Shown piece after piece: positions 39,552 through 52,200 of a stretch of 64,000 bases of DNA (its first letter is position 1; each line of letters begins with the position of its first letter). The translations under genes and the position numbers were made by a program. Under the pieces are notes generated by a model. That model was given only the letters and a program-made list of their open reading frames with translations, did not search any database and was not told where the DNA came from. This DNA is from Mycobacterium paragordonae. Lineage in GTDB: Bacteria > Actinomycetota > Actinomycetes > Mycobacteriales > Mycobacteriaceae. Location of the stretch: positions 310,001 through 374,000 of the forward strand of contig NZ_CP025546.1 of assembly GCF_003614435.1 (NCBI RefSeq), given 5' to 3'.

Positions 39552-39770
39552 CTAACCGACGACGGTGAAGTTTCCCTCGCCCTTCAGCGCGGTCTGAACC
39601 TGCTCGCGGGTCAGCTCGACGTTCGTCGAAACGTGCACGGCGGATTCACCTTCGGTGTTCAGGTCGATGCTGACCGCCGTCACCGGCTTCAACTCGGTCA
39701 ACGCGGTGGTGATGGTCGCCACACACCCGCCACAGTGCAACCCGGTCACGGAAAAGGTCTGTTCGGCCAT
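39552..39770 (-). CDS. Heavy-metal-associated copper chaperone (CopZ-like)
   Basis: A 72-residue HMA domain: TFSVTGLHCGGCVATI with metal-binding C13-x2-C16 and the beta-alpha-beta-beta-alpha-beta pattern ending GNFTVVG. ATG 39770 (MAEQTF) has GGTAGG about nine bases upstream; an in-frame ATG nine bases earlier is possible. It lies 80 bases downstream of ctpB on the same strand and probably carries Cu(I) to the ATPase. Confidence 0.9.
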   Translation of the reverse strand: MAEQTFSVTGLHCGGCVATITTALTELKPVTAVSIDLNTEGESAVHVSTNVELTREQVQTALKGEGNFTVVG

Positions 39771-39850
39771 GCTGATCATCCTACCGGGGGCGGCATATCC
39801 CGCCGACTGTGATTCTGCTGACGGTCAATCCGCGTGTCTTGTCGGGTAAT

Positions 39851-42097
<2,247 letters not shown>

Positions 42098-42140
42098 GGT
42101 CCTCCTCGGTTCAAAAGATAACCCCAGCGTACAAGGGGTG

Positions 42141-43517
42141 TCAGGAGCTGACGGTCGCGCGTTCGCGGACGAGCGCGCACACGCTCCACTGCCCGGGCAC
42201 GCCTTTGAGCTCACGTTCGCCGCGGCCGACGAACCGGTGCCGCGACCCGGTCACGATGTCGCGCACTGTCGAGGAGACCAGCACCTCGCTGGGCCCGGCC
42301 AGCGAGCCCACGCGTGCGGCGATGTGAACGGCCATCCCCGCCACGTCGGTTTTCTCGGAGCCGCGCACTTCGACTTCGCCGGCGTGGATGCCCACCCGGA
42401 TCTCGATACCCAGCACGCGCACCGCCTCAATGACGGCGTCGCCGCAGGCCAGCGCGGCACTGGGGCTGGTGAACGTGGCAACGAAACCGTCGCCGGCGGT
42501 GTTGACCTCGCGCCCGCCGAACCGCTGGATCTCGTGGCGGACGATGGTGTCGTGGTTGTCGAGCAGGTCGCGCCACCGGTAGTCGCCCAGCGCGGCGGCC
42601 CGCTGCGTCGAGCCCACGATGTCGGTGAACACGATCGTGGTCAGTACGCGTTCGGCATCGCCGCCGCCCCGCACGCCGGTGACGAATTCCTCGATCTCAT
42701 CGAGCATGCCGGCGGCATCGCCCACCCAGTACAAGGTGTCCTCGCCGGGAAGCTCGATCATTCGTGCTCCGGCGATCTGGTCGGCGAGGTACCGGCCGTG
42801 TTCGATCGGGCTGAAGCCCCGGTTGTCCCGATGCAGGACAAGAGTCGGCGCCGTGATGCGCGGCAGGGTGTCGCGCACGTCGGCGAGCCGGACCGCGTTG
42901 ATGATCGCCCGGGCCATGCTGGGTGACGCGGCCCGATTGCCGGCCATGTCCCACCACGCCCGGAAGGCGTTGTCGTCGGCGACCGACGGCGCGATGATGC
43001 TCAGAATGTCGAAGCCCTGCTCCACGGCGTCGGGCTCGATGGCGATGGTGGTGAAAGGGTCCGAGTCGACGAGCTCGCGGCCGATCGGGTAATCGTCCGC
43101 GCGCAGTGTCCGGGCGGCGCCGTTGATGCAGACCAGGCTGCTGACGCGCTCGGGATAGTCGGCCGCCAGGACCAGGCCGGTCATGGTGGTGAAACCCGGC
43201 GCCAGGATCGTCGCCCGCTCGCACCCGACGGCGTTCATCACCGCGATCGCGTCCTTGGCCCAGTGTTTCGGCCCGATCATGTCCGGCGACGAAACCCGCG
43301 ACGACAGCCCGATGCCACGCTGGTCGTAGCGGATCACCCGGGCGAACGACGCCAGCCGCCGATGGAACCGGTACATCGACGGCTCGGCGTCGACGGTGTC
43401 GATCGGGATGGAGGGACCGGGAAGCACCAGCAGGTCCAGGGGGGCGTCGCCGAACACCTGATAGGCGATGTCCACTTCGCCGCAGGTGGCATAGCGAGTC
43501 CGGGGAGCCTGCGCCAC
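42141..43517 (-). CDS. Alpha/beta hydrolase-class III cyclase fusion
   Basis: A 458-residue protein: alpha/beta hydrolase fold (about 15-275, [12 protein letters not shown]) then a cyclase domain (about 285-445, [27 protein letters not shown]). The hydrolase nucleophile elbow, normally G-x-S-x-G, reads [10 protein letters not shown] and lacks the serine, so it is probably a sensor. In the cyclase the substrate lysine is Asn (REVNTAGDG) and the transition-state Asn is His (VHIAAR), as in other mycobacterial members of this subgroup. Activity and signal are unknown. Confidence 0.87.
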   Translation of the reverse strand: MAQAPRTRYATCGEVDIAYQVFGDAPLDLLVLPGPSIPIDTVDAEPSMYRFHRRLASFARVIRYDQRGIGLSSRVSSPDMIGPKHWAKDAIAVMNAVGCERATILAPGFTTMTGLVLAADYPERVSSLVCINGAARTLRADDYPIGRELVDSDPFTTIAIEPDAVEQGFDILSIIAPSVADDNAFRAWWDMAGNRAASPSMARAIINAVRLADVRDTLPRITAPTLVLHRDNRGFSPIEHGRYLADQIAGARMIELPGEDTLYWVGDAAGMLDEIEEFVTGVRGGGDAERVLTTIVFTDIVGSTQRAAALGDYRWRDLLDNHDTIVRHEIQRFGGREVNTAGDGFVATFTSPSAALACGDAVIEAVRVLGIEIRVGIHAGEVEVRGSEKTDVAGMAVHIAARVGSLAGPSEVLVSSTVRDIVTGSRHRFVGRGERELKGVPGQWSVCALVRERATVSS

Positions 43518-43582
43518 AGATACAGGTTAGTGATCCCGACCGACAGTTTCACTTGCGGTAGTGGCTGGCACCTGCTGCGGAT

Positions 43583-44167
43583 CTACGCGCTGATGATCGG
43601 GACCAGGTAGCGCGCGGCGTACGCCCGGACCGCAGCCTGGTCCGAGGTGTCGAGGCGGTCGGTGGGAAACACGATGATGCCCACGGCAACCCGCAGCAGG
43701 ATGTCTGCGATGTTGGCAAGGTCGGCGTCGGGGATGCCGACACCACAGCGCCGAAGCGTGTGGGCGATGCCGTCGGCGAACTGACCGATCGGAAAGACGT
43801 CCGAACGCGAGAACATCCCGAACAGTTCGGGCTCGCTCTCGGCGATGCGCGAATACAGCGGCGAGTCTCCGATCAGGCGCACCCCGAGGGTGAACGCCTC
43901 GACGACGGCCTCTTGTGGGCTGCAGCCGGTAGTGGCCTGGTCGAGTGTGGTGAAGAACAGCGCCGCCTCGCGCCGCACCACGGCCTCGAACAACTCGTCT
44001 TTGGTCGGGAACCGACGGTAGATGGTGCTGCGGCTGACCCCGGCCCGAGCGGCGACGTCTTCGATGTTCGCGCGGCGCACCCCGTAGGTCTCGAAGACGG
44101 AGCGCGCGGTGTCCAGGATGGTGTCCTCGACGGACGCGGTACTGGTGCCCGGACCCCTCGTCGCCAT
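43583..44167 (-). CDS. TetR family transcriptional regulator
   Basis: A 194-residue TetR protein with HTH EDTILDTARSVFETYGVRRANIEDVAARAGVSRSTIYRRFPTKDELFEAV and a helical ligand-binding C-terminus. ATG 44167 is preferred over an upstream in-frame ATG. It is divergent from an MpaB-type oxygenase gene across a 126-base gap holding an inverted repeat, so it probably represses that gene and itself. Confidence 0.88.
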   Translation of the reverse strand: MATRGPGTSTASVEDTILDTARSVFETYGVRRANIEDVAARAGVSRSTIYRRFPTKDELFEAVVRREAALFFTTLDQATTGCSPQEAVVEAFTLGVRLIGDSPLYSRIAESEPELFGMFSRSDVFPIGQFADGIAHTLRRCGVGIPDADLANIADILLRVAVGIIVFPTDRLDTSDQAAVRAYAARYLVPIISA

Positions 44168-44232
44168 GCTCCACTTCTTTCCCACCCGGTGGTGATGCCG
44201 AGGCATTCACCGATTCGAATGGTATCGTTGAA

Positions 44233-44250
44233 ACAAAAGTACGGTTTTGT
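44233..44250. promoter_or_regulatory. Candidate TetR operator
   Basis: ACAAAA-GTACGG-TTTTGT is a clean six-base inverted repeat with a six-base spacer in the AT-rich divergent gap between the TetR and MpaB-type genes. Size and location suit a TetR dimer. Confidence 0.5.
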
Positions 44251-44293
44251 GTCTCTGCTTCACGGCATCGGGGGGGTGCCGGAGGGGGTTGTG

Positions 44294-45202
44294 ATGACGA
44301 CTGGTTTTGACACCGGTGTTCGGGAGGCGGCGCCCGTCGTCGTCGACGAGATCGACGACGCGGCGCCCGTCCTGGGCCCGGATTCGCTGATCTGGAAGTT
44401 CTACGGCGATTACCGGACGCAGCTGTTCGGATTTCAGCGCGTCGCCGGCACGGAGAACTGCATCGAGCAGCTCGCACAGGGTGTGCTCGACCATTCGGTG
44501 GTGTTCAGCGACACGTTGGGCAGGGCGAAGCGCACGGCGCCGCCGCTGATGAAAACGGTCTACTCCGAGGACCCGCACAAGTGGGGTCGGACCGTGCGGG
44601 ACTTCCACAAGCCGATCAAAGGCACCGTCGCGGACGGTTCCCGCTACCACGCCTTAAATCCCGAGCTGTTCTACTGGGCGCACGCCACCTTCGTCGACCA
44701 GGTTCTCTACAACGCCGACACGTTCATTCGGCGCCTGTCGCACGCGGAGAAGGAGCAGATCTTCGCCGAGAGCAAGGTCTGGTACTCCCTGTACGGCGTC
44801 AGCGACCGGGGCCAGCCGCAGACCTACGACGAGTTCGTCGAATACTGGGACGGCATGCTTGACCGGTTCGTGCCGCACAAGACCGTTTTGTACGGCACCG
44901 GCTACATCCGCAAAGGACTCCCGGGTCCGCGCCGGATTCCCCGCCCGATCTGGCGGATCCTGTCGGCGCCGGTGAACGCCTACGCCCGGCTGGTGATCGC
45001 CGGGACCTGCCCTCCGCAGATGCGCGAGGTGTGCAACCTGGCCTGGGATGACAAGAAGGAAAAGCGTTTTCAGCGGTTCGCCGCCGCGATGCGGGCGCTG
45101 AATCCGCTGATCAACCGGCTGCCCGTACGGCTGGTCTACGCCTCCTGGGCTGCCGACGCCTGGAAGCGTGCGGGTGTCGATCCGCGCCGGCTGCACAATT
45201 AG
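44294..45202 (+). CDS. DUF2236/oxygenase MpaB family protein
   Basis: A 302-residue protein of the latex-clearing/mycophenolic-acid MpaB-like oxygenase family: LGPDSLIWKFYGDYRTQLFGFQ, YWAHATFVDQVL and TYDEFVEYWDGML are family landmarks; members bind heme or act as oxygenases on lipids. ATG 44294 follows a GGAGGGGG. Divergent from and probably regulated by the TetR gene. Confidence 0.87.
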   Translation: MTTGFDTGVREAAPVVVDEIDDAAPVLGPDSLIWKFYGDYRTQLFGFQRVAGTENCIEQLAQGVLDHSVVFSDTLGRAKRTAPPLMKTVYSEDPHKWGRTVRDFHKPIKGTVADGSRYHALNPELFYWAHATFVDQVLYNADTFIRRLSHAEKEQIFAESKVWYSLYGVSDRGQPQTYDEFVEYWDGMLDRFVPHKTVLYGTGYIRKGLPGPRRIPRPIWRILSAPVNAYARLVIAGTCPPQMREVCNLAWDDKKEKRFQRFAAAMRALNPLINRLPVRLVYASWAADAWKRAGVDPRRLHN

Positions 45203-45307
45203 CGCAAACCCGTGACAGGCCGGGTCTTCGAATGCCATTGTGACCATGGGTCATGGCTATGTTTCGATGGGTGAAGACGGGTCGATAGCGATCGAGGGAT
45301 ACAGCCG

Positions 45308-46210
45308 ATGAATCTTGTCTTGCAGGCGATTGATTCGGCTGCCAGCAGGTTGGCGAACCCGGCGCGCGAGTCCGATCCCGACAAGCTGCGCGACGCGGTC
45401 TCGGGCAAGACGGTGCTGGTCACCGGCGCGTCCTACGGGATCGGGGAGGCGACGGCACGCAAGCTGGCGGCGGCCGGAGCGAAGGTGCTGATCGTCGCCC
45501 GGTCGGCCGATCGCCTGGAAGACGTCGCGGCCTCGATCAATACCGGCGGAGGACAGGCCGTCGTCTATCCGACCGACCTCAGCGATGAGGCCGCAGTCAG
45601 CGAGCTGACCAAGCAGATCACCGAGCATCACGGGCCGCTCGACATCATCGTGAGCAACGCCGGCAAGTCGTTGCGCCGGTCGTTGCACGAGCAGTACGAC
45701 CGCCCGCACGACTTCCAGCGCACCATCGACATCAACTACCTGGGACCGATCTGGCTACTGCTCGGGTTGCTCCCGGCGATGCGGGAGAACGGCCGCGGGC
45801 ACCTGGTGAACGTCTCGAGCGTCGGCGTAAGGGTGGTACCTGGGCCGCAATGGGGCGCCTACCAGGCATCCAAAGGCGCTTTCGACCGCTGGTTGCGCAG
45901 CGTCGCGCCGGAACTGCACGTGGACGGCATCGACGTCTCGACGATCTACTTCGCGCTGGTCCGCACCCGGATGATCGAACCGACGCCGGTGCTCGGCCGG
46001 CTGCCGGGCCTGACCCCCGACGAGGCCGCCGAAGCGGTCGCAAAGGTCATCATCGAGCGGCCCCGCACCAACGAGCCGCCCTGGGTGTGGCCGGCCGAGA
46101 TCGCCTCGGTGCTGCTGGCCGGGCCCGCCGAACGGGCCGCACGGCTGTGGTACAGCCGGTTCTTCGCCGAATCCGGCTTGCCGCCGGTCACAAAGGAAGC
46201 CCGGTCGTGA
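45308..46210 (+). CDS. SDR family oxidoreductase
   Basis: A 300-residue SDR with an N-terminal extension of about 30 residues before VLVTGASYGIGEATA; IIVSNAGKS, VSSVGVRVVPGPQW with YQASKGAF (Y-x3-K). The C-terminus (ERAARLWYSRFFAESGLP) resembles mycobacterial lipid-associated SDRs. Its stop overlaps the GTG of the acyl-CoA synthetase by four bases, so the pair acts together, likely on a fatty acid. Confidence 0.9.
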   Translation: MNLVLQAIDSAASRLANPARESDPDKLRDAVSGKTVLVTGASYGIGEATARKLAAAGAKVLIVARSADRLEDVAASINTGGGQAVVYPTDLSDEAAVSELTKQITEHHGPLDIIVSNAGKSLRRSLHEQYDRPHDFQRTIDINYLGPIWLLLGLLPAMRENGRGHLVNVSSVGVRVVPGPQWGAYQASKGAFDRWLRSVAPELHVDGIDVSTIYFALVRTRMIEPTPVLGRLPGLTPDEAAEAVAKVIIERPRTNEPPWVWPAEIASVLLAGPAERAARLWYSRFFAESGLPPVTKEARS

Positions 46211-47769
46211 CCGACAGCGTGGTCGGGACGACGGCGCGGGCGGTGCTGTCGTCGCGTCTGCTGGGGCCACCCGATCCGGCTGCGGCGTTGCGGCTGGCCC
46301 GCGAAGTCTGCCGGGGTGGGACGAATCTCTTCACGCTCCTGGCGGTATCGGCGGCGCGCTGGCCGCAACGCACCGCGATCATCGACGAGGACGGCGCACT
46401 CAGCTACCACGAATTGCTGGCGATGACGGAATCGCTGGCTGTAGAACTGCTCGACGCCGGTGTGCGGGCCGGGCAGCCCGTCGGCGTGATGTGCCGCAAC
46501 GGGCGCAACTTCGTGACAGCGGTTTTCGCGACGGCGCTGATCGGTGCCGATGTGGTGTTGGTGAACACCGAGTTCCGCTCCGACGCGCTCGCGGGTGCCC
46601 TTGCGGCACATCAGATCCGGACGATGTTCTGCGATAGCGAGTTCACCGAGCAGATCGGGGCGACCAACGAGCCCATCCGGATCATCGATCCGGCCACTGT
46701 CGAACCGCGCCTGGATGTGCCGCGGCCAAAGGTCGCCCCGTCCGGCCGGATGGTGTTGCTGACCTCGGGTACCACCGGGATCCCCAAGGGGGTGCCGCGC
46801 CGGCCCCATCTGAGTTCGGGGGTGGGCGTCAGCATGACCATTCTGGCGCGCACGCGGCTGCGGGTGGGCTCGCGAATCTCGCTGGCGGCGCCCATGTTTC
46901 ACGGCCTGGGATTCGGCATCCTGATGATGGCGATCGCTCTGGGGGGTACCGTGCTGACCCGCCGGCGCTTCGACGCCGAGGCTGCATTGGCGCAGGCATC
47001 GTTACATCGCGCCGAGGCGATGAGCGCGGTGCCGATCATGCTGGCCCGCATGCTGGATCTGCCGCAGCGGGTACGGGCACGAAACCCGTTGTCCTGCTTG
47101 CGGGTTGTCATATCCAGCGGAGACCGGCTAGATCCGGGCCTGGCCCGCCGGTTCATGGACACCTACGGCGAGGTCCTCTACAACCTGTACGGCTCCACCG
47201 AGGTCGGTATCGGATCCCTGGCGACACCGCAGGAGCTGCGCCGCTTTCCGGAGACGGTGGGCAGGCCCGTCGCCGGTTGCCCGGTGCGGATCTATAACCG
47301 CAACGGCCGTCCGGTCGGGCCGCGGGTCACCGGTCGCATCTTCGTCGGTGGCGGGCTGGCTTCCGACGGTTACACCGGTGGCGGCGGGAAGGCGGTCATC
47401 GACGGGATGAGCAGCACCGGCGACATGGGTTACCTCGACGAGGAGGGTCGCCTGTATATCGTTGGCCGCGAAGACGACATGATCGTTTCCGGCGGCGAGA
47501 ACGTCTATCCGCGCGCTCTGGAGAACGCGCTGTCCGGGCACCCGGAGGTGGCCGAGAATGCGGTCGTCGGTGTGGCCGACGAGCAGTTCGGCAAGCGCTT
47601 GGCCGCGTTCGTCGTGCTGCGAGAGGACAGCGCCGCCGATGAACTCGCGCTGCGAGAATACCTGCGGGGCAAGGTTTCCCGGTTCGAGCAGCCCAGGGAT
47701 ATCAACATCGTCGAGAGCATCCCGCGCAATCCGGCGGGCAAGGTGGTGCGCCGGGAGCTGTCCGGCTAG
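46207..47769 (+). CDS. Long-chain acyl-CoA synthetase (FadD type)
   Basis: A 520-residue adenylate-forming enzyme: MVLLTSGTTGIPKGVPRRP, YNLYGSTEVGIGSL, STGDMGYLDEEGRLYIVGREDDMI and NPAGKVVRREL with the catalytic lysine. Typical FadD12-like layout; substrate unknown. Coupled to the SDR by GTGA overlap. It converges on the 13E12 gene with 14 bases between stops. Confidence 0.9.
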   Translation: MTDSVVGTTARAVLSSRLLGPPDPAAALRLAREVCRGGTNLFTLLAVSAARWPQRTAIIDEDGALSYHELLAMTESLAVELLDAGVRAGQPVGVMCRNGRNFVTAVFATALIGADVVLVNTEFRSDALAGALAAHQIRTMFCDSEFTEQIGATNEPIRIIDPATVEPRLDVPRPKVAPSGRMVLLTSGTTGIPKGVPRRPHLSSGVGVSMTILARTRLRVGSRISLAAPMFHGLGFGILMMAIALGGTVLTRRRFDAEAALAQASLHRAEAMSAVPIMLARMLDLPQRVRARNPLSCLRVVISSGDRLDPGLARRFMDTYGEVLYNLYGSTEVGIGSLATPQELRRFPETVGRPVAGCPVRIYNRNGRPVGPRVTGRIFVGGGLASDGYTGGGGKAVIDGMSSTGDMGYLDEEGRLYIVGREDDMIVSGGENVYPRALENALSGHPEVAENAVVGVADEQFGKRLAAFVVLREDSAADELALREYLRGKVSRFEQPRDINIVESIPRNPAGKVVRRELSG

Positions 47770-47783
47770 CTACTCGGCTGCTG

Positions 47784-49160
47784 TCAATCGGGTTCGGCGT
47801 CACCATCATCGGGCTTTCGGGGCCGTGCGGGATGGTGCATGCAGTTCGTCCGCGGTCGCCCGAAGTCTAGATGTTTTGGTGGTATCCATTCGGCGACGCC
47901 GTGGATGTTGCGGCGGGTGGTGTATTTGTGGAGTTCGACGAGTCTGTTGTCGGGTGGGCAGGCTAGGGCGAGTTCGTCGATGTGGGTGCGGCGGGTGTTG
48001 AACCAGCCTTCGAGGTGGTGAGCCTGCGTCCAGTAGCCCGGCACCCTGCACCCCGGGCGGGTGCAGCCGCCGTCTCGGGCCAGCAAGGCCAGGCGTTGCT
48101 CGGGGGAGGCCAGGCGCTTGCCGTGGTAGAGCGCCAGTGTTTTGTCCTCGTCGAAGATCGCCAAATAATGATGAGCCGACGAGGCCAGTCGGATAACCTC
48201 CGACATGGGCAGCAGGGTGCCCCCGGCGGTCAGGGCTCGCCCGGCCCCGGCTTCGAGTTCGGCCAGGGTGGTGGTGACCACGATGGTGGTCGGCAGTCCG
48301 TGGTGGCGGCCTAGCTCTTTGGAGCCCAGCAGCATCCGCAGTCCGGCCGCGATGGCATCGTGGCTGCGCTGGGCGTGGTTGCGGGTGCCACGGTCGACCG
48401 CGTCCTCAGGTGCCTTGCCCGCGGTGACGGGGTGTTCGTCGTCGGGGTTGCACATGCCCGGGGCGCCGAGTTTGGCGACCACCGGTTCCAGGGAGGCGCG
48501 GAATTCGGGGGTAATCAGCCCACGGATCTCCGACATTCCGTCGGCCTGTTGTTCGCCCAGGGTGATGCCGCGTCTGCGGGCCCGCTCGGGTTGGTCGGGG
48601 CCGTCACCATCGGGCATCAGGTAGTTCTGCAGCAGCTTGGCGTAGTCGGCCACTTCATCGGGCCGACATCCGGCGGCGACCTTGCCGGCCAGGTCAGCCT
48701 CGGCATAGTCGCGGTCGGCCGCGGCGATGGTGTTGGGCAGTTTTTTGAAGAATTTGCGGATCACCTTGATGTGCCCGGTCCCGGCCAGGCCTTCACGTTG
48801 TGCGGCGGCGGTGGCCGGCAGCAGCGGCGCCAGCGGTTGGCCGGTCAGTGCGCGGCGCGGGCCGAGGTCGGCGGCGTCCGCGATGCGGCGGTCGGCCTCG
48901 TCCTTGACCACCCGCAGCCGATCGGCCAGCGCCTGGCCGAGTGTGCCGCCCAGATCTGCCGGAGTCGCTTGGCTGGCAAGCTGATTGATCAACACGTTCC
49001 CGGCCACCGGCAGGCGCCGGCACTGCACTTCCAGTTCACCGAGCGTCGTCAGCAATTCCGGGCTGGTCAACGTGTCCGCGGTGAGCTCCAGCAGCCGCGA
49101 CACCGACTCGCCAAGCGCGCCTAGCGCCTGCACCCAGTCCTCACGCGTGCTGCATCTCAC
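47784..49160 (-). CDS. 13E12-repeat family HNH endonuclease (DUF222)
   Basis: A 458-residue protein with an N-terminal DUF222 helical domain and a C-terminal HNH nuclease: DGGCTRPGCRVPGYWTQAHHLEGW followed by LACPPDNRLVELHKY. REP13E12 copies are multi-copy in mycobacteria and some serve as prophage attachment sites, so it may be a mobile-type element. The open frame is intact. GC content and codon use look like neighbours; no terminal inverted repeats were seen. Confidence 0.88.
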   Translation of the reverse strand: MRCSTREDWVQALGALGESVSRLLELTADTLTSPELLTTLGELEVQCRRLPVAGNVLINQLASQATPADLGGTLGQALADRLRVVKDEADRRIADAADLGPRRALTGQPLAPLLPATAAAQREGLAGTGHIKVIRKFFKKLPNTIAAADRDYAEADLAGKVAAGCRPDEVADYAKLLQNYLMPDGDGPDQPERARRRGITLGEQQADGMSEIRGLITPEFRASLEPVVAKLGAPGMCNPDDEHPVTAGKAPEDAVDRGTRNHAQRSHDAIAAGLRMLLGSKELGRHHGLPTTIVVTTTLAELEAGAGRALTAGGTLLPMSEVIRLASSAHHYLAIFDEDKTLALYHGKRLASPEQRLALLARDGGCTRPGCRVPGYWTQAHHLEGWFNTRRTHIDELALACPPDNRLVELHKYTTRRNIHGVAEWIPPKHLDFGRPRTNCMHHPARPRKPDDGDAEPD

Positions 49161-49201
49161 ACCCCAATTCTATTGGGGGGCACCGACAAGCCCGATTTCG
49201 C

Positions 49202-52200
49202 TTACGACTCGGACTCCTCCGATTGCGGCGCCGGCTGCACCGCACCCACCGCCCGGTTCAACCAGTGCGGCGCCAGCGCCGAGATCGCGGTCGTTCCGGC
49301 CGTGGCGCCGATGACACCCGACCAGGCCACCGGTCCCAACGGTGTGCAGCCGAAAAACTGGCTCAATACCGGTGTTTGGATGATCCCGACCAGTACTCCC
49401 GCGCTGCCCAGTGCTGTTGCCACCACCAGCGGGCTGTGGCTGCGGGTGAGCAGCGTCTGCGCCAGCTGCGTCGTCACCAACGCGGTCAGACCCATTGTCG
49501 CCGTGCGCCGTTCGGTGCCCGGCGTCCAGCGCCCGATGGCCCAGGCGGTCGTTGCACCGGCGGCGGTGATGACGCCGCGGTTGACGATCTGACGCATCAG
49601 CGGCTCGTCGAGGGAGGGGGCCGGCTGGATCAGCAGTTCGCGCTGCAGGGTACGGCGGGCCTCCTCTATCTGCTCGGCGGTCAGTTCCTCGTCGTCTTCG
49701 GGGTCGTCGTACTGGGAGGTGACGGCGACCGCCAGGGCGGGGAACATGTCGGTGAGCAGGTTCACCAGCAACAGCTGCCGGGTTCCCACCGGTGCCCGCC
49801 CCTGGCCGAACGCGGTCCCCAGAATGGTGAACAGCACCTCGCCGACGTTGCCGCCGACCAGGATGGTGACCGCGTCGCGCACGCCGGCCCACATGTTGCG
49901 ACCTTCGACCAGCGCGTCGATCAGCACGCCGAGATCGTCGTCGGTCAACACGATGTCGGCCGCGCCCCGGGCCGCCGAGGAACCACGGCCGCTGACCCCG
50001 ATTCCCACGTCGGCCATCCGGATAGCGGCAGCGTCGTTGGCGCCGTCGCCGACCATGGCGGTCACCCGACCGGCGCGCTGCAGAGCCGCGACGATCTGCA
50101 CCTTCTGCTCCGGGCTGACCCGGGCGAACACCTGGACGTCGGCCGCCAGCTTGGTGTGTCCTTCGGCGTCGATGCTGGCGAACTCGGCGCCGGTCACCAC
50201 CCGCACATCGTCGGGCAGGCCCAGCTGCCGGGCGATTGCCCGCGCGGTGATGGGGTGGTCACCGGTGATCAGCACCACGTTGCGCTCGGCTTCCACCAAC
50301 GCCTCGATCAGCGGCCGCGCCGACGCCCGGGCGGTGTCAGCCAATCCGACATAGCCGATCAACTCCAGGTCGTGCGCCGCGGCCTCGACGGCATCGGAAT
50401 CGGTGTCGCCGTCGTTGGTGGCGTGTTCCCAGGGTCGCTGCGCGACGGCGAGTACCCGAAGCCCTTGTGCGGCAAGGCTGTCCACCAGCGACTCGGCCTC
50501 GGCGTCGACAGATCGGCAGCGCGGCAGGATCGTCTCCGGCGCACCCTTGAGCATGAGCACCGGCGTTGCATCGTTGAGCTCCGCGCCGATGGAGGCGGCG
50601 TAGCCGCGGCTGGATTCGAACGGCACCTCCGCGAGCACGGTCCAAGGCGAATCACCTTCGCCGTCAAGCGAACTGGCGGCCGTGATGATCGCCTCGTCGG
50701 TCGCGTGCGCGTGCCCCTCGCCGTCGTGCGGCTGTGTCGAGGCGCGTGCGGCGGCCCGCAACACCGCGATGGCCGCCGGGTCGTCCGACCCGGGGAACGG
50801 CCCGTCGGGGCCGATGCCCTTCGGCACGGCGCGCACCACGCGCAGCTTGTTCTCGGTGAGCGTGCCGGTCTTGTCGAAACAGACCGTGTCCACCCGGCCG
50901 AGTGCCTCGATGGCGCGCGGTGACCGGACCAGGACCCCGCGGGTAGTCAGGCGCTGCGCCGCAGCGAGCTGAGACAGCGTCGCGACCAGCGGCAGCCCCT
51001 CTGGAACCGCCGCGACCGCGATGGCGACGCCGTCGGCCACCGCCTGCCGCAGCGACGTGCGGCGCAGCAGCGACAGGCCGGTCACCGTGGCGCCGCCGGC
51101 CAGAGTCAGCGGCAGCACCTTACTGGTCAGCTCCCGCAGCCGCGCCTGCACGCCGGCCGAGGTCTCGACGTTGGCCACGGCCGAGATCGCCCGTTGCGCG
51201 GCGGTGCCGACCCCGGTGGCGACGACGATCGCCCGCGCGCGTCCCGCAACGATCGTGCTGCCCTCGAACAGCATGCTGGCGCGTTCCGGGTCGTTGACCG
51301 CGACGGGATCAACCTGCTTGTCCACCGGCAGCGACTCGCCGGTGAGGAAGGACTCGTCGACCTCGAGGTCGTCGGCGACCAGGATCCGGGCGTCCGCGGG
51401 CACCACTTCGGGGGCCGCGAGGTCGATGACGTCGCCGGGCCGCAGCTTCTTGGCGGACACCGTGGCGGTACGGGTGGCGTGCTGAGCGGCCTCCAGCCGG
51501 CGCCGCGTCGTCGCCACGGCCGGCACCACCACGCGGCGCACCAGCTGATCCTGCTCGGCGAACAGTTCCGCGGCCGCCGCCTCGGCCCGCAGCCGCTGCA
51601 CCCCACCGGTCACCGCGTTGACCGCCATGACGCCCGCGACCAGCAGCGCGTCGACATTGCTGCCCACGATCGCCGACGCCGCGGCACCCACCGCCAGGAT
51701 CGGAGTCAGCGGATCGCGCAACTCGACACGGGTGGCGGCCGCCAACCGGCCCAGCGTCTGGGCCGGACCGCGCAGCGGTGCGACGACCGGCTCGTAGGAC
51801 AGGTCGTCGAGCCGTCGCCGCCAGGTCGGGGCGTCCGATTCCACCGCCAGCGGTCGGGACCCGCCGGCCAGGCGCGAGTAGACGATCTCGGGGTCCAGCG
51901 CGTGCCAGGCGGTCAGCGGCTGCGGCGTGGGGTCGGGCAACCGCAGCACCCGCGCTGCCGACAGCGACCCACCCAGCAGGGCGGTCACCGCGGCGGCGTT
52001 GACCGGGTTGAGCCAGCGGCGGAAGGAAGCCGGATTGCTGGTTCGGCCGTCCTCGCCGGTGACGAGCAACAGCCCGGCCAGCGTGGTGCCGCCCTGGGCC
52101 AGGTGCACGGCGGATTCGCTGGCGGCGCGCGCCACCGGGAGCGCGGACAGGATCCGGACCGCGGCGGCCAGGTCGGTCCCGGTGATGATGTCGGCGGTCC

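Noticed and set aside
42098..42140. SigC-type promoter upstream of ctpB
   Set aside because: Only TCTTTTGAACC matches; the GGAAC and GACGACT parts with 20-base spacing are absent.
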